Positions 1-10,630 of a stretch of 64,000 nt of DNA are shown piece by piece. The notes beneath the pieces were generated by a model. It was not told the origin of the DNA. It did not search any database and was given only the letters and a program-made list of their open reading frames with translations. The stretch is taken from assembly GCA_015183035.1 (NCBI GenBank), contig JACZZP010000017.1, positions 868,001-932,000 on the forward strand, in the 5' to 3' direction. A program made the translations under genes and the position numbers. Every line of letters starts with the position of its first letter. The stretch's first letter is position 1. The stretch comes from Meloidogyne chitwoodi (lineage: Eukaryota; Nematoda; Chromadorea; Rhabditida; Meloidogynidae).

Positions 1-113
1 AATAGAGAATTTAGACAAAAAGTCGAACATATTTTTAAAAAAGTTGAAAAAAAGACAATAAATTAAATAGAATTTAAAAATCTCGATATAAATAATAAAA
101 ATTCATACAAATT

Positions 114-2740
114 TTAAAGAGACCAAATAGAATTGGAAAATTTGTTTTTAATATTTTCATTTTCCCACTCTGTGTCATAGTCCAATTGTTCTGATTGTGA
201 GATTGAATGTTGATAAGCAGAAGAGGAGTCATTAGTAAATTTGCTACGAACTTCAGATAATCTTTCCTGCATTTCTCTCAAAAAATTAGGAACTCGTTGT
301 TTTGAGTTTTCAAGTTGCTAAAATGGATTATTATTTTTACGATAATCTAAAATATTTAACTAAAATAATTCTCTCTTATAGAAAACATGAAATTATGTTT
401 ATTATTGTTAGAATCAAATTTTTATAAATATGAAAGTATATTTACCTCAATCAAAAATTCAGTCTGCATTTCGTCATTGCGCGAGTTTGGATCGAAAAAT
501 ACATAAGCACATCCATTCTCAGTCCCTATACGACCAGTTCTACCTATTCTATGCACATATTCCTGATAACGTTCAACTGGCGGTAATTCATAAAGAATCT
601 AAAATGTTACATTAAGAACGAAAGGAATTATTTTATTTGACATTATGAGGGCAAATAGACTTAAAATTTAATAAAATATTACTCACAATATTTTTAACCC
701 TAGGAAAATTCATTCCTCTTGCAATAACATCAGTCCCAATAAGAATATTCCACTTTCCTGCCTTAAAATCTTCTACTGCTTTGCAACGTTGTTCCATTAG
801 ACGATGACTTAATAAAATTTTTTATAAATTTAAAAATAATAAATATTACCTATTAATACTCATTGCACGAAAGCCTTTATCGCTAAAAATTATAGCGATA
901 CGATCACTAATTCTAGCTGTATTGACAAAAATTAATGTACGTTGAGTGTCATAACAAAAAATCTCTAAAAGTAAAAACTAGGATTTATTTAAAGAGAATA
1001 TCAACTTCTTTCTTTTATTCTAGAATTATATCGAAAATTTTCTACTATAAATACACCCCCATGCCCTTGGTTGGTGTACATATTAATAGAAATACAAAAT
1101 ATGTAATAATTAGAAGTTAAAAATAATTTTTTTATTAAACCTCCATTTAATGGTTCCACTTTTGTTGAAATAGATTCCACAAGTTGTATTAACATTTTAA
1201 TTCTTGGACTATGTCCAAATTTAGCGTCTACTTTGCAAATTCTTTGACAAACATGAGCAACTGCTTGATTGGGTGTACCAACATTTACTTTATAGAAACC
1301 TTTTTTTAAATACTTATGTATAACAGCGTCTGCATCAGCTGCAAGTGTTGCACTGAACATAAAAGTTCGAAAGTGATTATTCTAAAATTATAAATTAATT
1401 TAAAATAAATAAAATATACATTTTGCTTGTGCATTTTATTAAACAAATCCTGTAATAGAGTAGCAAAATCCACTTCCTGTTAAATAGTAATAAAATAAAA
1501 AAGTTAGTAGAGTACTTTAAAATTTCTTCATTGTGTTAAAAAAATGTAATATTTTGACCCTATAGAACTACAATGTTCCTAAAAAATTTTTTAGAAACAA
1601 ACCATAATAAACTTATCAGCCTCGTCAATAACAATGAAATGAATAGAATCCACTAAAGTCCATCCATCGTCCAGATATTGCCTTAAACGTCCAGGTGTAA
1701 TGACGAGAATATCACAACCATCTAACAATTGCTTCCTACTCTCAGGCCAAGGTAATTGACCTCGAGCATATGCTACACCAACCTCTGTCTCTTAAATAAT
1801 CCTTTATGAAAAGTATATTAAATAAAAATAGTTACCAAGAGCCAACGTTTTGGCTAAATTGTAGAGTTGATCAATTAATTCCTTCGTGTGAGCAATAATG
1901 ATAGCCAATGGAGAATTTGTGTTTTTAGCATGAACCGATCCATTAGGGTTAAGCCGTAATCCTTGTAATTGATTAATAATAGGAATTAAGAATGAAGCAG
2001 ATTTCCCACTTCCAGTCGCAGCAATACAGAGAATGTCATCTAGATTAATGATATTATTAGGTATATATACATCATATATAACTTTCACATTTAATCTTAT
2101 TTTTCAAAAGGAATTTTTGACAAATTATAAATTTTGATCCGAGTGAAATTTTTTAAATTTATTTCAATTAAAAATGATTTAAAACTTTGACTATTAAGGA
2201 GAAAAAAAAACTTGTAGTTTTTTGGATAAGAGGAATAACACATTTTTGTACATCAGTAGGCTCAAAGTAATTGATTGAAACTAAAGTCTTTCGAAGTTGT
2301 TCTTTTAATTTAATATCATTGAAGGAACTAAATTAAAAAATATATGTAAAATAAAAACAAAAACTACCTTATTAAGTGATTTTCACCATTACCATCACCT
2401 CCAACAACGCTTACAGGTAATCTTGCATTTACGACAGGACCATAATTTATTTGTTTCTGTTCTTGAATTAGCTCATCAAATTGTTTAGATTGTGGGGCAA
2501 ATTTGCGACGTTTAACTTAAATTATCTATATTATAAATTTATAAAATATTGAATATTTATCATTTAGTTTAAAGACTGTCGTGATAACATATTTGAAAGT
2601 TCAATCCTTTAAAGTAACCCATTTATCATACTACTTAATGATCCAAATAAAAGGAATTTTCACCGAAGGAATCACATGATTTTCAACAACAAAAATCATT
2701 AAATGTATAAAAACTTACATGCATCACTCAATATACTCAT
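114..2740 (-). CDS. DEAD-box ATP-dependent RNA helicase (multi-exon)
   Basis: This gene encodes an ATP-dependent RNA helicase that remodels RNA or RNP structures. Read on the minus strand, the exons give every core motif in order: a Q-motif-like PTDVQKCVIP (about 2250), motif I AATGSGKS (about 2010), ITPGR (about 1695), DEAD as VIDEADKF (about 1630), motif III SAT as FMFSATL (about 1360), the helicase C segment TLIFVNTA (about 930), GTDVIARG (about 720) and motif VI HRIGRTGR (about 555). The start is a 22-nt first exon (2719-2740) encoding MSILSDA, whose donor GTAAG splices in frame to an exon reading FKRRKFAPQSK. The stop is at 114-116. The predicted length, a little under 500 residues, is typical for a minimal DEAD-box protein. 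The Q-motif region resembles the DDX3/Vasa branch, but the exact orthologue cannot be fixed by eye. There is no RGG or zinc-knuckle extension. The family call is very safe; the subfamily is uncertain. Confidence 0.9.
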
Positions 2741-3394
2741 ACTTTGGATATTAAGAATAAATTTGAGGGTATATGTTTAAAGCACCTATTTATTAAAATT
2801 ATTTGTTTTATTTTTTTAAAGATATGCAAGAACTACATACATATTTACAGATAACAAAAAATGTAAAAATTAATAAAAAAGGAAACTCATTTATCAGTGC
2901 AAATAAAAAAATATTTAAAATTGCCACTTGTTCAACAATGTAAAATTTAAAAGCAGTATGGTAGATCAAAAATTTTTTATTATGAGAACAATGATGTAGG
3001 TTGGTGCCGATAAACACATAGCCGAAAAATTTTCTAATCAAAATCTGAGAATTTATCCCTCAAATACACCATTACTTATTAAAATTTTGTTATTGGCTAT
3101 GTGCTTAGATATTGGGGTATTTGGTGGAAAATTTTCTGGTAGTCATTTAACAAAAAGATTAGGAGTATATTGGAAATTGCAAAAGTTGCACCGGTTTATT
3201 GTAAATGGTTAAAAATATTTAATTCAACAATATATACTTAATAGATAAAACCAAAAAATCATTTAAAACCATGTGCTGAAAAAGAAGAGTAATTGCGACT
3301 GACGATCTGGTACTGTTATATGATAAAACGGAAAGGACGAAAAATGTATGGGCAATGATTGTATTGATTAAATGTTTTCCATAATTCAAAAAGT
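2741..3394. other. Intergenic, no gene seen
   Basis: This AT-rich spacer lies between the start of the helicase gene and the 3' end of the acidic-protein gene; both are on the minus strand. A 77-codon minus-strand ORF at 2808-3041 is hydrophobic, with no recognisable domain and no splice-consistent extension, so it is not called. The interval probably holds the helicase promoter and the 3' UTR of neither gene in full. Confidence 0.5.
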
Positions 3395-4012
3395 TCACTC
3401 CGCAGCTTCCGACACCTTCTCAGATTCTTCGCCCTATTGAAAATATAAATTATAAATGTAAAAAGAGCACGATATGCCTGTATAAAGATCTAAAATAACT
3501 CAACTGTAAAACTAATCTAAAAATATTTAAGGCTAAAAGCAACTCTGGATGAGAAAAAAAATATAATAACAAAAATTACATCTTCAACACGTTTCTTCTT
3601 CTGAACAGCATCACTGGTCTCATTGTCATTTGGTCCTGAACGCTTTCGATTCTATAAAAACAATGTTGATTTGTTCAAAACTACTTATAAAAACCTTAGA
3701 GTCAATTCCATTCACCCCATCATCGAATTCGGCGTTTTTATCTTCATCAACCGAATGACCATTAGCCTTCTTTTCCGGAGCCACATCTGGAGTTTCCTCA
3801 TTGACCACTTTTTGAACGTCACTATCATCTTCCTGGCCTTCTTTTGTGACTCTATTGTCCACAGGCGAAACCACAGAATCTCGGCTGTCCTCTCCAGCAT
3901 CAGATTTAGGAGCATCAGCTTTAGACAGTTGCTTGACAGGTGATGCCTTTTCCTCGGATTCTTTTGCGGTTTGTACGTTAAGTTCTTGAACCGTTTTCTC
4001 ACTGTTGCTCAT
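3395..4012 (-). CDS. Small acidic, disordered nuclear-type protein (prothymosin-like), 3 exons
   Basis: I do not recognise a specific family. The minus-strand exons encode about 140 residues that are rich in Glu, Asp, Ser and Lys and have no hydrophobic core. The N-terminal MSNSEKTVQELN exon runs to GVNGIDSK (about 3697). A second exon carries NRKRSGPNDNE and then KKKRVED (about 3590-3655), and the last ends GEESEKVSEAAE with TGA at 3395-3397. The order is a long acidic segment, then two short basic clusters (RKR and KKKR, NLS-like), then an acidic tail. That is reminiscent of prothymosin/parathymosin or small chromatin-associated proteins, but composition alone is weak evidence. The start at 4012 is preferred over an upstream in-frame ATG at 4069. 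A TTTTGTAG acceptor lies between the two, about 30 nt upstream of 4012, consistent with spliced-leader addition. Confidence 0.7.
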
Positions 4013-4929
4013 TTTTAGTTTTTTTAACCGATCGTAGTAATCTACAAAATAATAAAATTTATAAGACATTCTAAAATGTTTGCATAAATTTGTAAAATAT
4101 TTGCTTATTGTAAGGATACATTCAGGATTAATCTAAAAGTGTAATTTATTTCAAAAAATGAATATGTATTAAAGAACGCTGAAATAAATATTAAGCAATA
4201 GCGCTCAGTAAATAATTATAGGCTAGTTAAAAACATGTGTTGCCAGTCAGTCGTTAATGATGGCTTAAAAGTTTTTAAAAATGTCTTGAAAAATCATAAA
4301 ATCTGGCAAAGGTGAGAATAAACATAAATACAAAGGTTTAATGGCTGAATTAAAAACAAAAAGACAAGTGAGTCTTTCGTTGAGAAAAAAAGTAGATTAA
4401 GTCCCAGCATTCTATTTAGCTAATTCAGTCTCAGAGATAATGCGAGTTCCTTTTTAAATAAGAGCTTTAAGAGTTTTTATCTTTTACTTAATCAATCAAA
4501 ATGCGAATTAGATTAATTATTATGGAAAAAAAAAGAGTAAACTCGATTGTCAGCTTTATTCATTGCAGCGTTAATTAAATTCGAATAAATGGCATTTTGA
4601 GGGTCCGCCCAACTAGGCGCCGGCCGACTAGGCGCGCCATAGTATATCAAATAAAGAGAATTAGAGATAAAAAGGAGAAAGAGTCTAATGCGCCTAATCG
4701 GCCGGCGCAAGCGTGTCTCGGCATTTTGTTGTTTGAGTATACGCTCAATTTTTTGGTCTACTTAAAATCTTTTTATTTCTGAACTGGTTTACTTATTAAT
4801 TTTTGGTCGTTTTAGTTAATTTTAAAATTCTCAAATGTTGTCCAGTTTTATGTTAAAAATTTAGAAAATTTCAATCGTTCATTTAATTTTTTATTCTTTT
4901 AGATTTTATATCTTTCAACTAGAATAATT
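4013..4929. other. Intergenic region between divergent genes, with GC-rich inverted repeat
   Basis: This is the divergent upstream region shared by the acidic-protein gene (-) and SmD1 (+). It is mostly AT-rich and non-coding. The only structured part is the GC-rich inverted repeat near 4617-4708, listed separately. Two ORFs crossing that repeat (4513-4710 on the minus strand and 4597-4782 on the plus strand) are by-products of it. Confidence 0.5.
4617..4708. repeat. GC-rich inverted repeat, 19-bp arms
   Basis: The left arm GCGCCGGCCGACTAGGCGC (4617-4635) is matched by the reverse complement of 4690-4708 with one difference (C/T). A 54-bp AT-rich spacer separates them. The arms are strikingly GC-rich in a roughly 70% AT neighbourhood, and the left side carries a second partial ACTAGGCGC unit (4612-4620). 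It looks like the core of a small palindromic mobile element or a strong hairpin. No target duplication was identified. Confidence 0.75.
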
Positions 4930-5416
4930 ATGAAGCTTGTTCGTTTTTTAATGAAGCTTTCACACGAGACAGTAACTATTGAATTAAAAAATGGCACGCA
5001 GGTCACAGGAGCGATTCAAGGCGTTGACGTTGCTATGAATATGCATTTACGTTCCGTAAAGATGACTATACGTGGACGCGAGCAGATGCAACTTGATACT
5101 CTTTCTATTCGAGGTTTTCATTATTTTTAAATTAAAAATATTTTTAATATGATTCTTGATTATAAAAGAAAGATTAGCTAAAAACATAGATCTCCATTCT
5201 TACATTAGTGTTTTAATTTTAAATAATAAATTTTCAGGGAATAATATTCGCTACATCCAATTACCGGACTCACTTCCGCTTGACACTCTGCTTGTTGATG
5301 ATGAGCCACGAAAAAAACCGTCACAGCGTCGTTTTGGTTCAGGGCGTGGACGCGGGGGTGCACGTGGTAGAGGAGGTAGTCGTGGAGGGCGTGGTGGTAG
5401 TCGCGGTAGACGTTAA
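4930..5416 (+). CDS. snr-3: Small nuclear ribonucleoprotein SmD1
   Basis: This is SmD1, one of the seven core Sm proteins that ring the Sm site of spliceosomal U1, U2, U4 and U5 snRNAs. Exon 1 (4930-5113) starts [20 protein letters not shown], and holds Sm motif 1 with [20 protein letters not shown]. Exon 2 (5238-5416) begins [20 protein letters not shown], which is Sm motif 2. The C-terminus is an Arg-Gly tail of repeated GRG/RGG units ending SRGRR. In this family the tail is symmetrically dimethylated and bound by SMN. The predicted length of about 120 residues matches the usual 119. The intron (5114-5237) has GT...TTTTCAG borders and restores the frame as CGA-G|GG. Both Sm motifs are intact. 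The symbol follows C. elegans usage. Confidence 0.96.
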
Positions 5417-6157
5417 TCGAATGGATTGAAAAAAATTTTTTTGATTAAATTTATCATTCTTGGATTTTGACATTTTTTAAATTATTAATTGTGAAGATTA
5501 CTTGTTATATTACATTAGTTTTCGGCTCTGATGTAAGATTAATTCAAATCTCTGAATCTATAATTCTGAAATTCCAATATTTCATATTTTTCGTCTGGTC
5601 TTATTACACTACATGTTCGTCCTGTTTAATCTTCACACCCATCTCATTAAGCACTACAATTCACTAAGTTGTTGTGACATTTTTCATTTTTATTTGTTTT
5701 TTAATCATATTTACATAAATGTTGAAAATTGGAATTATATATACGAACACTTGATGACTTGTCTGAGACAGTCATCTAGTAGATTAGGTTAACATCCAAT
5801 AATTTGACAGCTTCCTTAGTTTTATGATTTTAATTTGTTTGAAAAGCAATAATATGAAATTCGAATTTATTGAATTCACAAAAAATTACGACAATTGCGG
5901 TCTATTTTATTATTCCATTTCGGACGCAAACTTCGATTACAATGGAAAGGCTCTGCAAGCAAATCGGCGAGACTCATTTGTCATATTATATTGTTTGAAG
6001 ATGCGCTTTTTGGCACTCTTTAAGAATATTTCGCCATACTGTTTTCCGTTCAGGCGCTTCATTATTCCGTTATACTTATGTTAGGGATTTTAATTTTTGT
6101 TCGTTTTTTTTTCAACAAAAATTTTTAGCTAATATAACAATTTGCAAGAAGAATTAG
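5417..6157. other. Intergenic, no gene seen
   Basis: This spacer lies between SmD1 and the SR-protein gene, both on the plus strand. It includes the SmD1 3' UTR. ORFs at 5467-5667 and 5824-6084 have no recognisable domain, and no exon partner was found. The 740-bp gap is longer than typical nematode operon spacing. Confidence 0.5.
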
Positions 6158-7188
6158 ATGGGTAATTCTCGTGTCTACGTAGGTTTTTAATTTTTGCCAA
6201 AATCTATTAATATAATCAGGTTGGACACATTCCTTATGAGGCAAGGGAAAGAGATGTCGAGCGCTTTTTTAAAGGTTATGGACGTATTAGAGATATTCTT
6301 ATTAAGGTTTATTTTTTACGAATTTCATCAGTTATTTGTATTTTAAGCGCGGTTATGCTTTTGTTGAATTGGATGATCCAAGAGATGCGGATGATGCTGT
6401 ATACGAACTAAATGGTCGTTCTATTATGGGAATGAGGTTAAATTAAAATGTGTTTTACTTTTAAATTTAACTTTATAGAGTCGTCGTTGAGATAGCAAAG
6501 AGTAAGCCTTGGCGTAGTGGTGATACATGGAATTCGCGGCGTCGTGGTTACTCTCGTTCGCGTTCTCGATCTCGCCGTCGTTCAAGTTCTCGTGGCCGTC
6601 GTCGTAGCCGTTCTCGCTCGCGCAGTTATGAACGATCTCGACGTAAACGCTCGCGCAGCCGTACTCCAGCAAAGCGTGACCGTTCTCGGAGCCGTGAGCT
6701 TTCTCGGAGCCGTGAGTATTCTCGAAGCCGTGATCGTTCCCGCAGTGCTAGCATCGAAGTATCTAAAATTATTTTTAATTTTGAATAATTTACTTTTATT
6801 TTAGCATAAGAAGGCTCGTACTCACTCGCCGTCACGTTCACACAGTTGTTCACCGATTCCTACTAAAGGACGCAATTCATCTTCACCTGTTGACAATCAC
6901 TCTCGTTCACGCTCCCCTCAAGTAAAGCGTGACCGTTCTCGGAGCCGTGAGCTTTCTCGAATCCGTGATCGTTCCCGCAGCGCTAGCATTAAAGTATATA
7001 AAACTGCTTTTAATTTTAAAATTTTTTTATTTAAGCAAGAGACTCATTCGCCATCACGTTCACACAGCCGTTCGCCGATTCCTGAGACAGGGCGCCATTC
7101 ATCTTCACCTGTTGATAACAATCATTCTCGTTCTCGTTCCACTTCTGTCCAAAACGATAAAAGTGCGACCAATGCTGATGAATTTTGA
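6158..7188 (+). CDS. SR-family splicing factor (one RRM plus RS domain), 6 exons
   Basis: This gene encodes a serine/arginine-rich splicing factor that binds pre-mRNA and recruits spliceosome components. A short first exon ends VY and splices at TAC|GTAGGT to [17 protein letters not shown], giving RNP2 as VYVGHI. RNP1 is RGYAFVEL, formed across the next junction (about 6345). The RRM ends [14 protein letters not shown] and is followed by a long RS region of RSRSRS dipeptide runs. The RRM closely resembles the first RRM of the SRSF4/5/6 group ([14 protein letters not shown]). No second RRM is present, so the protein is simpler than those homologues. The RS region contains a tandem duplication: 6669-6921 and 6922-7140 encode near-parallel [10 protein letters not shown]...SPSRSHS segments, each with its own intron (6759-6804 and 6994-7035). 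The stop TGA is at 7186-7188. Predicted length is about 270 residues. Confidence 0.93.
6669..7140 (+). repeat. Tandem duplication of an RS-domain exon pair, intron included
   Basis: Two adjacent units share AAGCGTGACCGTTCTCGGAG at their left edge (about 6672 and 6925) and, further on, parallel TCGCC-TCACGTTCACACAG tracts (about 6827 and 7049). The introns inside each unit, 46 and 42 nt, also resemble each other. The copy is therefore a genomic tandem duplication, not simple RS codon drift. Unit 1 keeps one more RSRE repeat than unit 2. Confidence 0.85.
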
Positions 7189-7501
7189 ATTTAATAAGAT
7201 TACGTCTGTTTTGATATTTTTTGGATAAAATAAGAATTTCGAATCTAGTTTATTTATCAGAAATTATTAAACAGGATGTCTCTTTAAGTCATACCATATG
7301 AGACTTTTTCATAATTTGGCTAGGTTTTTTTGACATGACAAATGAGCCGCATATAGTTGATGGTTCCAAGAAGTTTAGGACAATAACGTGACAAACTATC
7401 GATCTTTATTTTGCAAAATATGAACAAAAAATGAGTCCTATTTAAATTAAAATAATTATATAAATCAAAGAAAAAACTGTTTAAAAATTAAATAACATTC
7501 C
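7189..7501. other. Convergent 3' spacer, no gene seen
   Basis: This non-coding spacer lies between the 3' ends of the SR-protein gene (+) and adenylosuccinate lyase (-). No structured element was recognised. Confidence 0.5.
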
Positions 7502-10137
7502 TTAAACATCCAATAAGATTCGGTTTCCATATGTATCTCTTACAATCAAATTAAGAACATCAGTAATAGTTGGTTTTAATGTGTTATTAGCGTAGTCACG
7601 TGCTTGTTCTTCTGCTCGTCCGCAAAGGCGAATTGGCTCTGAACTTAATTGTAGAAGCTCGTCGCGAATCTGATGAGAAAAATTAATGAAAGGTCAATAC
7701 TATGTCTTAAAGTCGACTTTAAAGCTTTAATTCAAGAAACTAATTATATTTAGAAAGGAGAATGGTAACGGAGGCTTGTTGGGGAAAGCTGTAAATACAA
7801 GCTGTAAATACCCACAAATCGAACCGTCTGCTTTACAAAAAAGGCAACCCACTAGAATTGCTAAACTAAAATTCTTTAGAATGTTTCTTTATCCTTAATT
7901 TACAACCTCATGCAGTTGATCAGCAATTGAAGTCATATCTGGGTTCTTCCCAATATTTAATGTTATTGCACGAATGCGAGCATGCGCTTGTTGTCTGTCT
8001 TCACCTCGTTCCGTTAACAGCATTAATGCCCGTTCAAGAATGGCATTTGGAACAGATTGGCGAACGTTTTCAGCTACCACTGCTTCATTAACATTAAGAC
8101 CTTCCAAAATATTCTAAAATTGATAAAATTCAGCTATATTATAAATTATTTTACCTGTAATGTAGAGAGAATAGTATCTGATGATAGAAAGGCATCAGGA
8201 ATAATCAATCGTCTATTAGCGGAATCATCCAATGTTCTTTCAAATCCTTGATTGGCGTAAGTCTCCAAAGGGTTCTGTTAATATTTTAATAAATTGTGGT
8301 ATCAATATTTTAAGATTTTGTTATATTAACATTGCATTTAAACGTATTGAATACAAAGTATCTTAAGTATCAAATTTGAAATAAACTTTCCAAAGTCAAG
8401 TTCATCAAATAACGTGCTACCCCACAAATACGTTCTGATCGCATAGGATTTTTCTTATATGGCATTGCAGAACTTCCCACTTGATTATGGTCGAATGGCT
8501 CACAAATTTCGTTATCTGACTGAAGAAAACGAATGTCTAAGGCAATTTTATGGACTGCAGACCCGAGCGAGGCAAGAACAAATACAATTTCAGAGTCCTT
8601 TAATTTACATTTAAAATTGAAAAATAAAATGAGCATTAAAGATAAAACCTGCCAACGAGGATATGTTTGACCACAGATTACGAAATTTTTTTCAAATCCC
8701 GCCTTTATGGCTAGAATATTATCGAGCTTAAGCACTTTAGCAGAGTCACCTTTGAACAGCTGTAGTAAGGCATCCTGTGTTCCAACCGCACCTTTTACTC
8801 CTCGAAATCGGATACGAGCACGCATCTCTCTTGACTTAACTAGAATATTTTATAAGAATAAAAATAATGTTACCCTTTGAAAAACGTTCAAAAGTCCGTC
8901 AGCCCACAAAGCCGCCCTTTTTCCTATGGTGGTAAACGAAGCATGTTGCAAATGCGTTCGACCAACTGTTGGCGTAGCAGCATATTTAAGAGTAAATTCA
9001 GCCAACCGATCTAAGCAAATGGCCAAGCTAAAAAATTAAAAGCCGAACTAAACAATAATTAAAAATAATATAGTACCGGCCAATTATGTAATCAAGTGCT
9101 TTACATTGAGCAATTAAATCAGCGTTATCTTGAACAAAACAAGAAGTTACTCCAAGATGAATTATTCCAGCAGCATTAGGACAAACCTAAAAACATCGAT
9201 ATTGATAGCTTCAATTGGAAAAAAACAAGTGCGCAAGAGTTTATGACAAAATACTTTTTAAGTTTTTAGACCTCATTTAGGAATTCTTAAAATTTTCACA
9301 AAATAAAATCAAGATAACGAATGCGCAAAAATATTTACGATTTACCAAAATTTTCTATTAGGTTCTTTCTTGTTATGTTCACAAATGTCCACAAGTTTTT
9401 GTCCGAAAGTAATAATATTAATTTTTCTCAAAGTGATATGCAGCAAAATTTCTTCAAAATGTAGAAAGAAGAGTTAATGAATTTGAAGACATACTAACAA
9501 AGACTGTTGATTTTATGCCTCCAGAATAATCTCTTTGAAAAAATATTATTACTTGCGGATAAAAACTTGCGGACATTTGTGGTAAAGAACCTTCTATTAT
9601 TAAAAATAATCGAAAATATGAGTGATAAAATGTTAAAATGGCAAACATGGATAACACGCATACTATATAAATGTTTGAAGTAATTTTAATAACTTATAAA
9701 ACATTACCTCACTATAAGTGTGTATATGCGCCATAACATCATGTTTTAGCTCTGCTTCTTTTTTGCGAGCGAATTCCCAATTAATGCTTTTTTGATGAGC
9801 TTTCAATTCATCAATTTTTTCATTTGTTATGTATGACAATCCCAGCTCTTGTTGTGCTTCGGCCAACCAAATCCATAATTGTCGCCAGGTGCAAATCTAA
9901 CGATGTAAATAATAGAAATTTAGGTGTTAATCCAAATTCATTATCAGAAAACAATGACATGGTTTTGCGTTTCTTAACTCCAAAAATTAAAGAAAAAATA
10001 TATATTTCCACATTTTTTGTAGTAATTTATTTTGTAGTATCAAAATTTACCTTAGTTTGTTCCGAGAAGATTTTCAAAAGTGGACTATTACGACACCACC
10101 GTTCAGAAAATGGAGAATTGTACAGATCTGGATTCAT
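7502..10137 (-). CDS. adsl-1: Adenylosuccinate lyase
   Basis: This enzyme of purine synthesis cleaves SAICAR to AICAR and adenylosuccinate to AMP, releasing fumarate. Minus-strand exons read [20 protein letters not shown] (start 10135-10137), then [17 protein letters not shown] and [12 protein letters not shown] (about 9711-9895). Next come [20 protein letters not shown] (about 9120-9185) and [18 protein letters not shown] (about 8760). The fumarate-lyase signature [15 protein letters not shown] (about 8430-8475) follows. The C-terminal helices include [20 protein letters not shown] (about 7980-8040), and the stop is at 7502-7504. These blocks match animal ADSL in order, including the HDVMAH and signature-loop Ser. 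Length is close to the family's 480 residues. The intron 9190-9710 is unusually long and contains an inverted repeat (separate entry). The divergent CNNM gene starts about 490 bp away. Confidence 0.96.
9361..9591. repeat. Imperfect inverted repeat in an ADSL intron
   Basis: The left arm 9361-9419 and the reverse complement of 9542-9591 share GGTTCTTT, CACAAATGTCC, CAAGTTTTT, TCCG and AAGTAATAATATT in the same order. The left arm has about 9 extra bases. A 122-bp spacer separates them. The structure fits a MITE-like insertion that would explain why this ADSL intron is several times longer than its neighbours. No clear target duplication was found. Confidence 0.7.
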
Positions 10138-10630
10138 TTGAATAATTTAATTGTCTAAAAATATGTAAATTTATTGTAGAACAAGGTCGATAAAACGTAT
10201 TTGCGAGATCCCGATTGCGGGAGTATTTCTAAAAACCGCTGCAGGATACTAATCCCGCAAAATCCATCATTCCCGAAAACCCAAAAAAATGCGGGATTAT
10301 GGGAGTGGTATTCTGCAAATCCCTCCAGGATCCCGTCTCGCGTCGACCTCTAACAGATAATATAACTGATTGAAGGTGACTGTAATATGATGATTGTGGG
10401 TGTGACTGTTAAAGCTGACATTGTGGAATAATGGTAAACTGTGTGGGAAATGTAATATGTATGAATAAGCGTGGCGATTTCAGTGGATTTATACATTTCA
10501 ATTTTTTCTTGATTTAACCGTATTTTTCATTTTCACTAGTTTAAAACTTTTCAGTAGAAGTATTTTTGTTGTACTCTTTGTTATTTATTTTGTGGAGGCC
10601 TGAGTTGCTCCCTTTTATTTATTACACTGA
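10138..10630. promoter_or_regulatory. Divergent upstream region ADSL / CNNM with a decayed repeat
   Basis: This short divergent intergenic region must carry 5' signals for both flanking genes. No specific promoter motif was recognised. Its first half (about 10186-10350) is GC-richer and contains repeated GCGGGAT/ATCCCG words plus end segments AGGTCGA...GCGAGA (left) and TCTCGC-GTCGACCT (right) in inverted orientation. That resembles a degraded hAT-type non-autonomous element. Confidence 0.5.
10186..10352. repeat. Probable decayed DNA-transposon fragment
   Basis: The segment runs from AAGGTCGATAAAACG to CGTCGACCTC. Its ends are imperfect inverted repeats (AGGTCGA / TCGACCT), with inner inverted words GCGAGATCCCG and GGATCCCGTCTCGC. 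Internally it repeats ATCCCG, GCGGGA and GGATT words on both strands. Its base composition differs from the flanks. It is too degraded to assign a superfamily with certainty. Confidence 0.5.

Noticed and set aside
2808..3041. 77-codon minus-strand ORF between helicase and acidic-protein gene
   Set aside because: Hydrophobic, AT-driven composition, no domain and no splice-compatible neighbours.
4513..4782. Opposed ORFs rich in Arg and Pro across the GC-rich inverted repeat
   Set aside because: They are a by-product of the palindrome, with the same unusual residues on both strands.
5824..6084. 86-codon plus-strand ORF between SmD1 and the SR gene
   Set aside because: Composition is not AT-extreme, but no domain, no partner exon and no recognised homologue. 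It could be part of a UTR.
9454..9657. 67-codon minus-strand ORF
   Set aside because: Lies within the ADSL intron and overlaps the inverted repeat; not an exon of the lyase.
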